From: Paenibacillus zeisoli
GTDB lineage: Bacteria > Bacillota > Bacilli > Paenibacillales > Paenibacillaceae
Length of the DNA: 64,000 bases
NCBI RefSeq assembly: GCF_003994465.1
Contig: NZ_RZNX01000009.1
Span: 1 to 64,000, forward strand
Reading direction: 5' to 3'
This document shows, one piece after another, positions 1 through 9,572 of this stretch; within the stretch, counting starts at the first letter, position 1, and each line of letters opens with the position of its first letter. Made by a program: the position numbers and the translations under genes. The notes under the pieces are model-generated. The model worked only from the letters and a program-made list of their open reading frames with translations, was not told where the DNA came from and did not search any database.

Positions 1-3000
1 AAGATCGCCGCTGTCTGCTCAGGCCTGATCTTCGCTTGGGCTTCCATCCACTCATGAATAAGCTGGTTCTCTGCGTAAGGCACCGGGTCTGGATTATTGG
101 CCTTCAGCAGCTGAGATTGTTCTTCATCGGTTAGCAGCCGCAGGTCCCCAAGCCGCGTATTCGGCTCCAGGATGACCTGATCCAGCAATCGAAGCAGATG
201 AACGCCAAGTCGTTCTATCGTATCTCTGCGGAAGAGTTCGGTATTGTATTCCAACGTGAATGTAAGACCTACTTTCGTCTCGGTTACTTCTATCGTTAGA
301 TCAAACTTACTAGCCGGATTGACTAGCGGATATCGGTCAAAGCCCAGACCAGCCGCTTCCCAGCTGTCTTCAATTCCGATATTTTGAACCACGAACAAGA
401 CATCGAACAGCGGATTGCGGTTCATTTCGCGTGAAATATTCAGCTTCTGCAGCAATAGTTCCAGCGGATAATCCTGATGTTCAAAGGCGGATAGACTGTT
501 CGCTTTGATCTCCTGCAGGAAATCTCTAAATGACTTGGAGGCTTCCGGATAATTGCGCATCGCCAGCGTATTCACGAACATTCCGATCGCCCTCTGCAGA
601 TCGGGATGCTGCCTTCCCGATACCGGCGAGCCGATAATGATATCCTGCTGTCCCGTATATTGGGCGAGCAGCACGTTACACACCGCCAAGAGAAGCATGT
701 ACAGCGTTGTGTTGGTTTCTTTAGCTAACAATTTGATTTGCTGATTGACAGCTGGATGCAGCTCGAATGTATAGCGGTCTCCTTTGAAAGAAAGCGCCGA
801 GGCCCGCTTCGCATCATGCGGCATTTCTGCTGATGGCAGTGGCTGCTGAAGCACTTGACGCCAGTAGGTCTCCTGCTTCTCCAGATGTTCCGTTGTGAGC
901 CGCTGGGACATCCAGTTCGTGTAATCTTTAAATTGGACATTCGGCTGTGACAGTTCTTCGCCCGCATACAGCTGGATGAACTCCTCCATCAGCACGATGA
1001 TCGATATCCCGTCCGAGATGATATGGTGCATATCGCATACGATGAAGTGTCGTTCCTCGGACAGCGCTAGGATCCCTACTCGCAAGAGCGGCGCCTTATG
1101 AAGATCAAATGGTCGGATGAACGAATGAATCGCCGCATCAACGTTTTCTACCGTTGCCGCACTAAAGGTAATAGGCAGCTCCACCGTATCGGCAGCCAAA
1201 ATCTCCTGCCTTAACTCGCCATCCTGCATACTGAATGAGGTACGAAGTGTTTCATGGCGATTCATAATCGCTTGAAATGACGCTTTGACCCGGTCTATTT
1301 CAAGACGGCCCTTGATCTCCATGGCAAAAGGAAGATTGTAGGCCGTTCCGATCCCTTCCATTCGGTCCAAAATATACATCCGCGATTGGGCCGAGGACAG
1401 CGGATAATGGCTCCCTGATTCCACAGCAGCAATAGGCTCATAGCCTTGCTGCTCTGCTTGTTCAATCCAGCTTGCCAGCTCGCGAATGGTCAACCTGTGG
1501 AACATCTCCGTAAGTGGAATTTCCACTTGGAAAATTTGATGTATCTTCGATACAATTTGCGCTGCCTTTAGGGAATGGCCACCCAGTTCAAAAAAGTCGT
1601 CGTCGATTCCCGGACGTTCTACCCTCAGCACCTCTTGCCAAATTTGGGCTAGCGCTGTCTCCGCCTTCGTCCGCGGAGCTGTGTATTCCTTCGTTAACGA
1701 GACTTCGCTTACGGCATTCATCAACGCTTTACGGTTGATTTTGCCATTATCTGATAGCGGCATGCTTGGCAGCTGTACCAAATAAGCAGGCACCATATAA
1801 TCCGGCACAAAGGTTCTCATGAAGGAACGCAGCTCTGCCGTATCAATAGCCTCATCGGCAACGAAATAAGCGTACAAATCGGCATGCTCGCCGCCCGCTG
1901 ATTTCGCAATCGCAGCTGCTTCCGTTATAGCTTCGTGCTGAAGCAACAGGTGCTCAATCTCACCAAGCTCGATCCGGTAACCGCGAATCTTCACCTGATG
2001 GTCGAGTCTTCCCAAATATTCGATATTGCCGTCCGGCAGCTGCTTCGCCAGATCCCCCGTCCGGTACATGCGGGTGCCCGGCCGGAACGGATTCGCCGTG
2101 AACTTCTCTTCACTCAGCTCGGGCCTACCTAGGTAGCCTCGGGCTAGTCCCGCACCGCCAATGCAGAGTTCGCCTGGAATCCCCGGCGGCAGCAGCCGCA
2201 AATGGCTGTCTACGACATACAGCTCCGTATTGTCGATCGGCTTTCCGATCGGCACGCTGCTCAGTGTTTCGCCTGCCTTGCACTCGAAGCAAGACACATC
2301 CACCGTAGCTTCAGTCGGCCCGTATAGATTAATCAGCTTCGTACCATACCGCTCGCCCAATAGCGATTGGAACCGCTCCACTTGATGTACGAGCAGCGCT
2401 TCACCGCTGGCGAACACATAGCGCAGGCTCCGCAAGCGTTCCAGATGCTCGGGCCTTGCTTCCAGATGCGCAAGGAACAGATGCAGCATTGACGGAACGA
2501 AATGCATCGTCGTGACCTGATTTGTCTCAATCGCCTGAATAATCTGTTCCGGGTCCTTCTCTCCTCCCGGAACGAGGAAGTGCACAGCGACTCCCGCCTG
2601 CGCCCACCAGAACAGCTCCCACACTGATACGTCGAAGGTGAACGCCGTCTTTTGCAAGATGACATCCTCCGCTGTAAGCGGATAGGCCTTCTGCATCCAC
2701 GTAATCCGGTTGATTACGGAATGGTGCTCGATCATGACCCCTTTCGGGTTCCCCGTCGAGCCTGACGTATAGATCACATAAGCCAAATTTCTCGCGTGGG
2801 CTGCGGGCGGCAGATCGCTGGCGTCGCCTTGATACAGGCTTTCTTCATCCAGCGAAATGCGCTCTACGTCAAACTGTTCAGCGCCGTTATGCTGATCAGC
2901 ATTAAGCTGTTCATTGTCAAACCGCGCACCGCCAACCAAATCATCGTTAAATTGTTCACCCTCTAACCGGGCATCGCCAAACTGGTCACCACGCACCAGC

Positions 3001-6000
3001 AGTAGCCTGGCCGCGCTATCTTCCAGCATGTAGCGGACACGCTCCACCGGAGCATCCGGCGCAATCGGCAGGTAAGCTCCGCCTGCCTTCAAGATCGCCG
3101 TAATGCCGACGATCATCTCAGGTGAACGATCCAACATGATCGCGACGATGCTGTCCGGCTTCACTCCGCGTGCGCGTAGTACACGGGCCAACTGATTGGC
3201 TCTCGCATTCAGCTCACCGTAGGAGAGCCGCCCATCATCAAAGATCGCCGCTGTCTGCTCAGGAATGATCTTCGCTTGGGCTTCAATCCAATCATGAATA
3301 AGCTGGTTCTCAGCGTAAGGCACCGGAGCAGGATTAAAGGCTTGTAGAAGCGCCGATTGTTCTTTACCCGTCAACAGCTTCAAATCTCCAAGCTGCGTAT
3401 CAGGCTCCAGGGTAACCTGCTCCAGCAATCGAAGCAGATGAATGCTGAATCGCTCTATCGTTTCCCTGCGGAACAGATGAGTATTGTATTCCCATACGCC
3501 CTCTAGTTCGAAGTCGCCATTGATAAAGACATCCAATTTGAAATCTAACTTAGATGTAGAACCCTGAAGCGGGTAGTAGGTTGCTTTTATAACATCTGAG
3601 GCCAGTGCCTGAGCCATATCCATTTGGTTATGCAGAATCACCATCGTGTCAAACAGAGGATTACGCGAAGGCTCCGTCAAGCCGCCTGTTAGCGCAACAA
3701 TTTCATCATATGGGAGCTGCTGATGTCCAAAATCCTGCTGCATATGTGCGGTGACCTGTTTAATGTACTCTTCAAACGTCAGCCTTGCATCGATCTGAAA
3801 GCGTACAGGTACATAATTCACAAAAGCTCCAAGCATCTGTTCAAGGTCCGCATGCTGCCTGCCGGCAACCAAAGCACCCACGATCATATCCTCCTGCCTT
3901 GTGTAGGTATGCAGGAATATGGAATACGTCGTCAAGAGCACCTCGTACAAGGACACGTTCCTTGATTTCATGAAAATCCGCAGCTGCTCAGCTGTTGCTC
4001 TAGGAATAACAAACCGGCTCGTGTCTCCGTCAAAAGTTTTGGCTTGCGGCCTGCTGCCATCCAAAGGCATTTCCAGTACAGGCATTTCACCCTGCAATCG
4101 ATCAGACCAATACAGTCGTGCCTGCTCCAAATCCGCACCCTGCAATTGCTGCTTCGTCCATAGCGCATAATCCCGATACTGCAAGTCGAGCGGCGGCAGT
4201 TCCCTGCCCTGATATAATTGCAGCCATTCTTGCAGCATGATTTGCGCTGAAATGCCATCAGAACAAATATGATGAATATCAATGAGCAGAACCCGATAGG
4301 CCTCGCTGCCTTGAACCTCAATCAGGAAGCAACGGATTAATGGGGAACTATGCAAATCAAACGGACGTATAAGCTGCTGAATCACATCTGTAATTTCAGA
4401 CTCATCTTCAGATAATGAACTGATTTCTACTGCAGCATTCGGGTGCACAACCTGTCTGATATCGCCGTCCACTACCTTGAAAGTCGTGCGAAGGGATTCA
4501 TGACGCCCGATTAATTTTTGCAGACTATCTTCCAACTGGCTAACATTCAGATCGCCCTCGATCTTGATCGCAAATGGCATGTTATAGGCCGTCCCCGCAC
4601 CGCCAAACTGCTCCTGTATGTACATTCTTCGCTGCGTCGGAGTAACCGGATAGTGGCCAGCAGGCTCCGCAGGAATAATGGACACGTACGGGCTTGCTTC
4701 TGAATTTCTGACGTAATCGGTGATCGATCTGACGGTAGCGTCATTACTGAATCTATGCGGAGGCACTTCCACATGGAAATGTCTATGGATTCTGGCCAGC
4801 AATACAGCCGCTTTCAAAGAGTCCCCTCCGTAATCGGCAAATGAGTCCGTTACGCCGATCAGCGTTCCCTGTCCCAGTACATCCGACCACAGTTCAGCCA
4901 TCCGGCTTTCCAATTCATCAGCTGGAGGTTCTTTCCCAGCTTCCTCAGCTCGGGAGTTAAGCAGTTCTTTGTAGTGATGCACCTGTTCGGCGAAATCCCC
5001 GTTCACATACATCTCTACCAGCTTGTAACGCTGCAATTTCCCGCTAGTCGTCTTCGGAATATGCCGGACAGGCAGAATGCAGGTCAGTTCCAAGCCAATG
5101 GTCCTGGAAATATGCTTTTTCAGCTCCCACACCAATGCAGCATAAGAATCGCCGCGGCCGCGGTGCTGAAGAAATGCCACTACATCGTCTCTGCCTAGGG
5201 CCTGGTTGGTAATTCCGCATATCGCGATTTTGCCAAGGTCAATCCCCTCAACCTCCTGTGCGAGCCATTCCAGATCATGTGGAAAATAGTTGCGGCCATT
5301 TACAAAAATGATGTCTTTCTTTCTGCCCGTAATGACCAGTCGGCCTTGCCGCATGAATCCCAAATCGCCAGTCAGCAGCCAGCCATCTTCGGAGAAAGCC
5401 TGCTCCGTGGCAGCGGCATTACGGTAATACCCTCTTGTAACATTTCCTCCTTTAATCTGAATGTTCCCGACATAACCTTCGCCAAGCAGCGCGTTGTCGT
5501 CGTCGCATATTCGTACTTTGCAGTGGGCTATGGGATAGCCAACATCTACGAAGCCAATGCTTGTCTCACTTTCTGGTGAAGAATAGGTCACTTCCTTTCC
5601 AAAGGCTAATTGCTTGCGGTCTACATAGACAGCTTGAAGTTCCTCTTCCACTGGTGGAAAAGCAACAGCGACGCTCGCTTCCGCCATACCGTATACAGGA
5701 AACATCGCTTTCTTTTGCAAATGATAAGGTTCCAGGAGAGATAAAAAGTCTTGTGCCAATTGTGGTGAGATCGGTTCGGCACCGTTAAAAATATAGCGTA
5801 TGGACGATAAGTCCCAATCGATGGCATGTTGTGGGTTAAAGTGGCTCATGAAGTGTTTGTAGCCGAAGTTAGGAGAGCATATCTGCGTAATCTGATATTC
5901 GTGTGCTTTGTGTAGCCAAATGTGCGGCCTTAGCAGGAATAGATTGGGCTGCATCATCCATTGGCCCATCTGTCCGACAAGAGGCGATAAATGAAATCCG

Positions 6001-6653
6001 ATCAATCCCATGTCGTGTGTAAGCGGCATCCAGCTTAGTGACCTGTCTGAAGGAGCGGCTGCCGAAGAGGTCAGAATGGCGTCAATATTGGTAAGCAAAT
6101 TGCGGTGAGTCAGGATGACACCTTTGGGATCACCGGTAGAACCAGATGAAAATTGAATGAGTGCGATATCCTCCGGCTGTGCGGCATGCGGGATTCCCTG
6201 CCTGGACAAGTCAGACATCATTTCGTCCGCATCCCTTAAGCTATCTAGGAATTCCAGAGTCAGCGGATCCGGGGAATCATGTCCCATGTGTTCGGTAAAT
6301 GAATGAAGAAGATCGGGTGAAGCGATGATACAAGGCTTCTCTGTAATTTCCCATACTCGCTGCACTTTCAAGCGGTGTTCAGGCGTTGTTCCTACGGTTA
6401 CAGGGACCGGGATAATCCCTCCGAGCTGGCAGGCCCAAAAATAAGTGAGAAAACTTCGTGGCTCCTCAATTTGAAATAGGAGTTTGTCTCCGGGGTGTAA
6501 ATCTCGTTCTTGCAGAAGGTATAACAGCATTAACGAATCGTTGTAGAGCTGGCGATAGGTTACGAGCGAATCTTTGTTTTTCTCAATAAAGGTAATCCCC
6601 TTATCCGTGTGTGCGCTTACCTCAAATAAATCTACTAGCGTTTTGTTATGCAT
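1..6653 (-). CDS. Nonribosomal peptide synthetase, lipopeptide-initiating subunit (C-terminally cut by window edge)
   Basis: Open frame from an ATG at 6653 (RBS AAAGGGGG just upstream) with no stop before position 1, about 2217 residues visible. Domains in order: acyl-AMP-ligase/FAAL-like loading domain (residues 1 to about 555; SSGSTGDPKG near 170, FNGAEPIS and YGMAEAS typical of FAALs); carrier protein with GGDSLKAA (Ser612); condensation domain with HHICSDG near 793; adenylation domain from about 1115 (YTSGSTGNPKG near 1293); carrier protein GGHSLKAA (Ser1694); second condensation domain with HHIISDG near 1875; then the first residues of another adenylation domain. Read against the GrsA pocket, the complete adenylation domain gives D-V-W-H-V-A-L-V-D, close to known serine codes, so Ser is my inference. 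No epimerisation domain precedes the second C domain. The loading domain implies a fatty-acyl starter. Frame agrees at both carrier serines and at the left edge, so I see no frameshift. Termination domain and product lie outside. Confidence 0.95.
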   Translation of the reverse strand, partial: MHNKTLVDLFEVSAHTDKGITFIEKNKDSLVTYRQLYNDSLMLLYLLQERDLHPGDKLLFQIEEPRSFLTYFWACQLGGIIPVPVTVGTTPEHRLKVQRVWEITEKPCIIASPDLLHSFTEHMGHDSPDPLTLEFLDSLRDADEMMSDLSRQGIPHAAQPEDIALIQFSSGSTGDPKGVILTHRNLLTNIDAILTSSAAAPSDRSLSWMPLTHDMGLIGFHLSPLVGQMGQWMMQPNLFLLRPHIWLHKAHEYQITQICSPNFGYKHFMSHFNPQHAIDWDLSSIRYIFNGAEPISPQLAQDFLSLLEPYHLQKKAMFPVYGMAEASVAVAFPPVEEELQAVYVDRKQLAFGKEVTYSSPESETSIGFVDVGYPIAHCKVRICDDDNALLGEGYVGNIQIKGGNVTRGYYRNAAATEQAFSEDGWLLTGDLGFMRQGRLVITGRKKDIIFVNGRNYFPHDLEWLAQEVEGIDLGKIAICGITNQALGRDDVVAFLQHRGRGDSYAALVWELKKHISRTIGLELTCILPVRHIPKTTSGKLQRYKLVEMYVNGDFAEQVHHYKELLNSRAEEAGKEPPADELESRMAELWSDVLGQGTLIGVTDSFADYGGDSLKAAVLLARIHRHFHVEVPPHRFSNDATVRSITDYVRNSEASPYVSIIPAEPAGHYPVTPTQRRMYIQEQFGGAGTAYNMPFAIKIEGDLNVSQLEDSLQKLIGRHESLRTTFKVVDGDIRQVVHPNAAVEISSLSEDESEITDVIQQLIRPFDLHSSPLIRCFLIEVQGSEAYRVLLIDIHHICSDGISAQIMLQEWLQLYQGRELPPLDLQYRDYALWTKQQLQGADLEQARLYWSDRLQGEMPVLEMPLDGSRPQAKTFDGDTSRFVIPRATAEQLRIFMKSRNVSLYEVLLTTYSIFLHTYTRQEDMIVGALVAGRQHADLEQMLGAFVNYVPVRFQIDARLTFEEYIKQVTAHMQQDFGHQQLPYDEIVALTGGLTEPSRNPLFDTMVILHNQMDMAQALASDVIKATYYPLQGSTSKLDFKLDVFINGDFELEGVWEYNTHLFRRETIERFSIHLLRLLEQVTLEPDTQLGDLKLLTGKEQSALLQAFNPAPVPYAENQLIHDWIEAQAKIIPEQTAAIFDDGRLSYGELNARANQLARVLRARGVKPDSIVAIMLDRSPEMIVGITAILKAGGAYLPIAPDAPVERVRYMLEDSAARLLLVRGDQFGDARLEGEQFNDDLVGGARFDNEQLNADQHNGAEQFDVERISLDEESLYQGDASDLPPAAHARNLAYVIYTSGSTGNPKGVMIEHHSVINRITWMQKAYPLTAEDVILQKTAFTFDVSVWELFWWAQAGVAVHFLVPGGEKDPEQIIQAIETNQVTTMHFVPSMLHLFLAHLEARPEHLERLRSLRYVFASGEALLVHQVERFQSLLGERYGTKLINLYGPTEATVDVSCFECKAGETLSSVPIGKPIDNTELYVVDSHLRLLPPGIPGELCIGGAGLARGYLGRPELSEEKFTANPFRPGTRMYRTGDLAKQLPDGNIEYLGRLDHQVKIRGYRIELGEIEHLLLQHEAITEAAAIAKSAGGEHADLYAYFVADEAIDTAELRSFMRTFVPDYMVPAYLVQLPSMPLSDNGKINRKALMNAVSEVSLTKEYTAPRTKAETALAQIWQEVLRVERPGIDDDFFELGGHSLKAAQIVSKIHQIFQVEIPLTEMFHRLTIRELASWIEQAEQQGYEPIAAVESGSHYPLSSAQSRMYILDRMEGIGTAYNLPFAMEIKGRLEIDRVKASFQAIMNRHETLRTSFSMQDGELRQEILAADTVELPITFSAATVENVDAAIHSFIRPFDLHKAPLLRVGILALSEERHFIVCDMHHIISDGISIIVLMEEFIQLYAGEELSQPNVQFKDYTNWMSQRLTTEHLEKQETYWRQVLQQPLPSAEMPHDAKRASALSFKGDRYTFELHPAVNQQIKLLAKETNTTLYMLLLAVCNVLLAQYTGQQDIIIGSPVSGRQHPDLQRAIGMFVNTLAMRNYPEASKSFRDFLQEIKANSLSAFEHQDYPLELLLQKLNISREMNRNPLFDVLFVVQNIGIEDSWEAAGLGFDRYPLVNPASKFDLTIEVTETKVGLTFTLEYNTELFRRDTIERLGVHLLRLLDQVILEPNTRLGDLRLLTDEEQSQLLKANNPDPVPYAENQLIHEWMEAQAKIRPEQTAAI

Positions 6654-7154
6654 AAATTGCCCCCTTTAATATGAAAGCGCATACTTTATTTGGGAAGAAA
6701 TTACTTAGCAAGCAAACATACGGTGTGCAAAGGATTGCACAGTGTTGATTACATAACTGATCGGTTAGCGAATAACTGCTAATTTTTGTATTTAACTTTA
6801 TATTAAAGATAATCGAAATCCATCCAAAATATCAAGCAAAATTTATTAATTTTTCCATGAATTATGCTTCTAAGACTATAAAATTAATATACAAACCCAT
6901 TTACTAGTTCCATAGAATCAGGCGACAATCACAGAATACCCATACCATTCCTTCAAAAGCCCTCATGTAGCTGTCATTCAATCCGCCAGTAATTCTCAAC
7001 TTGTCTAAACACTTTATACGCAAACGTTTGCATAATTTTGGTAAACTCTTGATTAACATGGGAGCTCCTCAACTACGTCAGGTTAGCGTATACTATGAAA
7101 ATATACAGCAGTCTCAGTCTCCAGCTATTTATACTATTTGGGAGTGATAACAAT
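6654..7154. promoter_or_regulatory. AT-rich divergent intergenic region between NRPS and PPTase, with a LacI-type palindrome
   Basis: Five hundred bases separate the divergent NRPS and PPTase genes and presumably carry both promoters. Two palindromes stand out: CTTTATATTAAAG near 6795-6807, and the perfect 12-bp GCAAACGTTTGC at 7020-7031, with a central CG as in operators of the LacI/PurR family. I could not fix a convincing -35/-10 pair for either gene. An upstream ATG at 7095, in frame with the PPTase, has only a weak RBS. Confidence 0.4.
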
Positions 7155-7841
7155 TTGATTAAGGTATATGCTGCTCGGATAACGGAATTTCCAACAGAAA
7201 ATCTGGATTCCATATTGGCTACACTCCCGGAAGAAAGACGGCGTAAGCTGCTGGGCTTTCGGTTCTTACAGGACATGCTGCGCGGCGTTACCGGTGACCT
7301 GCTAACCAGAGCCGTGCTGTCCCAAATGCTAAATTGCAGGGCTGCAGAACTGGAGTTCGGCACAAATTTATATGGCAAGCCCATTCTGCTGGGACATGGC
7401 CAAAATACCAGCTTCAATGTTTCTCATTCCGGAGACTGGGTCGTTATGGCAGCAGGTCCATCCGGACGGATCGGGATAGATATCGAGCGAATTAATGTGA
7501 TGGATCCCGAAGTAGCGAGGCAGTTCTATACGAAGGAAGAATATAACTCCATTCTGAGTCATCCGTTACATCAAGAGAGATTACTACAGTTTTTTCGTAT
7601 CTGGACAGCGAAGGAAAGCTATATCAAGGCCACTGGCAAAGGACTGTCCATCCCCCTAGACAGCTTCTCCACTGTTGAAGGGGATGCGATAGCCAAAGTA
7701 CAATTAATCGAAGGAGATCTATGGTACTTTCGTACCTTTTCTTTAGAGGAAGGATATGTTTTGACTGCCTGTGCAGATACATATGATTTCAATGCAGAAT
7801 TACAAACTCTCGATATTAAATCTATCGTTGGGGTGAAATGA
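7155..7841 (+). CDS. Sfp-type 4'-phosphopantetheinyl transferase
   Basis: Transfers the phosphopantetheine arm of CoA to a conserved serine of carrier proteins, converting apo-PCP to holo-PCP. The Sfp signatures are present: GIDIERI with the Mg-binding acidic residues in mid-protein and WTAKESYIK followed by GKGLSIPLDSF about 50 residues later; FNVSHSGDWV is also typical. I chose the TTG at 7155 (MIKVYAARI, 228 aa), 10 bases after GGGAG, because it aligns with the usual Sfp N-terminus; an ATG at 7095 would add 20 hydrophobic residues behind a poor RBS. It is divergent from the NRPS, whose carrier domains are its likely substrates (inference). A strong hairpin terminator follows. Confidence 0.93.
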   Translation: MIKVYAARITEFPTENLDSILATLPEERRRKLLGFRFLQDMLRGVTGDLLTRAVLSQMLNCRAAELEFGTNLYGKPILLGHGQNTSFNVSHSGDWVVMAAGPSGRIGIDIERINVMDPEVARQFYTKEEYNSILSHPLHQERLLQFFRIWTAKESYIKATGKGLSIPLDSFSTVEGDAIAKVQLIEGDLWYFRTFSLEEGYVLTACADTYDFNAELQTLDIKSIVGVK

Positions 7842-7883
7842 TATAGGAATAGGAACACAAATCTATCGCTGCCCATCCCATTT

Positions 7884-7917
7884 GAGGTCAGCCAGTTTAT
7901 ACTGGTTGACCTCTTTT
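7884..7917 (+). terminator. Rho-independent terminator after PPTase
   Basis: Stem GAGGTCAGCCAGT (7884-7896), loop TTAT, stem ACTGGTTGACCTC (7901-7913) with one G-T pair, then TTTT. It lies between the PPTase stop and the convergent TetR stop. Confidence 0.85.
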
Positions 7918-7929
7918 ATGTGCAATAGA

Positions 7930-8520
7930 TCATTGAATCGCACTCACGCCGGAAAACGCCAGGGTGTGAAACATCTGGTCCATTTCAGCTGCGGAATAGG
8001 GCATATTGTTCTCCATCCACCAGGTAAGAATGGACCAAAATGTATTGACAACAAAATCTATTGCAACATCTTGAGGCACCTTTGAATTATCCGAATTTGG
8101 AAGAATGGCTGAAATCTCTTCTCGTGTAATTTCCATAAGCATACGTTTTATGTGGTACAGGACAAGTGTACCGCCTTGTTTGCTGGTAACTGCTCTATAT
8201 ATTTGTTTATGGCTCTGAACATGCTGAAGCATGGCCAAACTGAAACCGAACCGGTATCCGCCAACCCGTTCAGTAGAAAGGGAAGAATGTGTGCTGCATT
8301 GCTCCTTAAGGAGTTCGCGCAGTTGTTCGATGTTGCCCAATAGCAGTTGTTCTTTATCCATGAAATGTGAATAAAAAGTGGACCGCCCTACATTAGCCCG
8401 GTCAATAATATCTTGAATGGTTATGGCGTCGTATCCCTTTTCGATCATAAGATCGAACAAGGCATCATACAGCATGTTTCGCGTACGCTGAACTCGTCTG
8501 TCTTCCTTTTTTTCGCCCAT
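7930..8520 (-). CDS. TetR-family transcriptional regulator
   Basis: N-terminal helix-turn-helix of the TetR class: TRNMLYDALFDLMIEKGYD, then ITIQDIIDRANVGRSTFYSHF, then KEQLL, all at family-typical spacing. The rest is a helical ligand-binding domain of unknown specificity containing WWMENNMP near the C-terminus. The frame opens at 8553, but the ATG at 8520 is preceded by AAAGGGGGG at ideal spacing, giving 196 aa, so I prefer it. It is divergent from the MBL-fold hydrolase gene and probably controls it and itself through the palindrome at 8628-8640. Confidence 0.9.
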   Translation of the reverse strand: MGEKKEDRRVQRTRNMLYDALFDLMIEKGYDAITIQDIIDRANVGRSTFYSHFMDKEQLLLGNIEQLRELLKEQCSTHSSLSTERVGGYRFGFSLAMLQHVQSHKQIYRAVTSKQGGTLVLYHIKRMLMEITREEISAILPNSDNSKVPQDVAIDFVVNTFWSILTWWMENNMPYSAAEMDQMFHTLAFSGVSAIQ

Positions 8521-8627
8521 CGTTGCCCCCCTTTGCTGAACAGTTTCATTCATTTTGTACTATTTGGAACAAACAGACCCTAATTGGTTATTGTATCCAA
8601 TTATTTATGAATATTATAATCGAAAAC

Positions 8628-8640
8628 GAACAAATTGTTC
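8628..8640. promoter_or_regulatory. Candidate TetR-family operator
   Basis: Perfect palindrome GAACAAATTGTTC in the intergenic region between the divergent tetR and MBL-fold genes. Related half-sites (GAACA, TGTTC) recur at about 8535-8570 around the tetR start. Assignment to this regulator rests on position and symmetry only. Confidence 0.45.
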
Positions 8641-8722
8641 AATTTTAAACATAATGTGAAAGGAACCTGGCATTCTGAAAAGATTACATGGTGACTGATT
8701 CTATGTGAAGGGAATGATGTAA

Positions 8723-9472
8723 ATGGACGTGCGAATTATACACGAAAATACACTTTACCAATTAACTTTTTATAATAATAAATCTCTATCGGTCAATTGC
8801 TATCTAGTCGAAGAGCAAGAAGGATTGACCCTTGCAGATGCTGCAATGCCTGGGTGTTCACATGAAATTCTTCAATTAGCTGGTCAGATAGGTAAACCGA
8901 TTACACGGATCGTTCTTACCCATCTTCATCATGATCATGTTGGGGCACTCGATGAACTAAAGCAAGCGATCCCTGATGTACTTGTCTATATTTCCAGCAG
9001 GGAAGCCCGTTTGATGGCTGGTGACTACACACTTGACCCAGGTGAAGCCAATACTCCGATCCGCGGCATAATTCCAAAAAACTTGCAGACGCCAGCCGAC
9101 TTTCAGCTCCAGGATGGAGACAAGATTGGATCACTACTCGCTGTGGCTGCTCCGGGTCATACACCTGGTTCGATGGCATTTCTTGATTTGCGTTGCAAAT
9201 CCTTAATTGCCGGTGACGCTTTTCAAACTGAAGGTGGGATTGCAGTAAGCGGACAACTTCGACCGTTGTTCCCGTTCCCTGCTAAGGCTACCTGGAATCA
9301 ACAAGTTGCATTGGAAAGTGCAGTCAAACTTCGTATGCATTGTCCTTCCTTATTAGCTGTTGGTCACGGAGAAATGCTAAAGCAACCATGCGCTGAAATG
9401 GACCGTGCTATTGCTGAAGCGATGAGTAATCTCGAGTTGGAGAGGGATCGAAGTAGCCATAGTAATCCTTAA
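8723..9472 (+). CDS. MBL-fold metallo-hydrolase
   Basis: A 249-residue single-domain protein of the metallo-beta-lactamase superfamily. The metal-binding motif THLHHDHVG (HxHxDH) lies near residue 72, followed by the later ligands in PGHTPGSMAF, in AGDAF and in the C-terminal AVGHGE. Such proteins are usually Zn- or Fe-dependent hydrolases (lactonases, thioesterases, glyoxalase II-like); nothing here fixes the substrate. The start is ATG 8723 after AAGGGAATGATG. The gene is monocistronic, divergent from the TetR gene that probably represses it, so a role in detoxifying a small molecule sensed by that regulator is a reasonable inference, not shown. Confidence 0.88.
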   Translation: MDVRIIHENTLYQLTFYNNKSLSVNCYLVEEQEGLTLADAAMPGCSHEILQLAGQIGKPITRIVLTHLHHDHVGALDELKQAIPDVLVYISSREARLMAGDYTLDPGEANTPIRGIIPKNLQTPADFQLQDGDKIGSLLAVAAPGHTPGSMAFLDLRCKSLIAGDAFQTEGGIAVSGQLRPLFPFPAKATWNQQVALESAVKLRMHCPSLLAVGHGEMLKQPCAEMDRAIAEAMSNLELERDRSSHSNP

Positions 9473-9505
9473 TAAAAGTATTTACGGATTTCCTTTTATA
9501 GTTTC

Positions 9506-9550
9506 AGATCAGGTCCTCCAGATCCTCGCCGGTGTTTTCAAATTTTTTGA
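9506..9550 (-). repeat. 45-bp duplicated internal segment of sigK (possible att-site relic)
   Basis: Matches sigK positions 11321-11365 at 43 of 45 bases, in the same orientation and 1815 bp away. It encodes [14 protein letters not shown] followed at once by TGA, where sigK continues SIGTIGL. Homology ends abruptly on both sides. It lies between the MBL-fold gene and the zeta-toxin gene. sigK is a known target of site-specific intervening elements in spore formers, so a recombination-core relic is the leading inference. Confidence 0.8.
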
Positions 9551-9572
9551 GGTTATAGACACGATAAGATGT

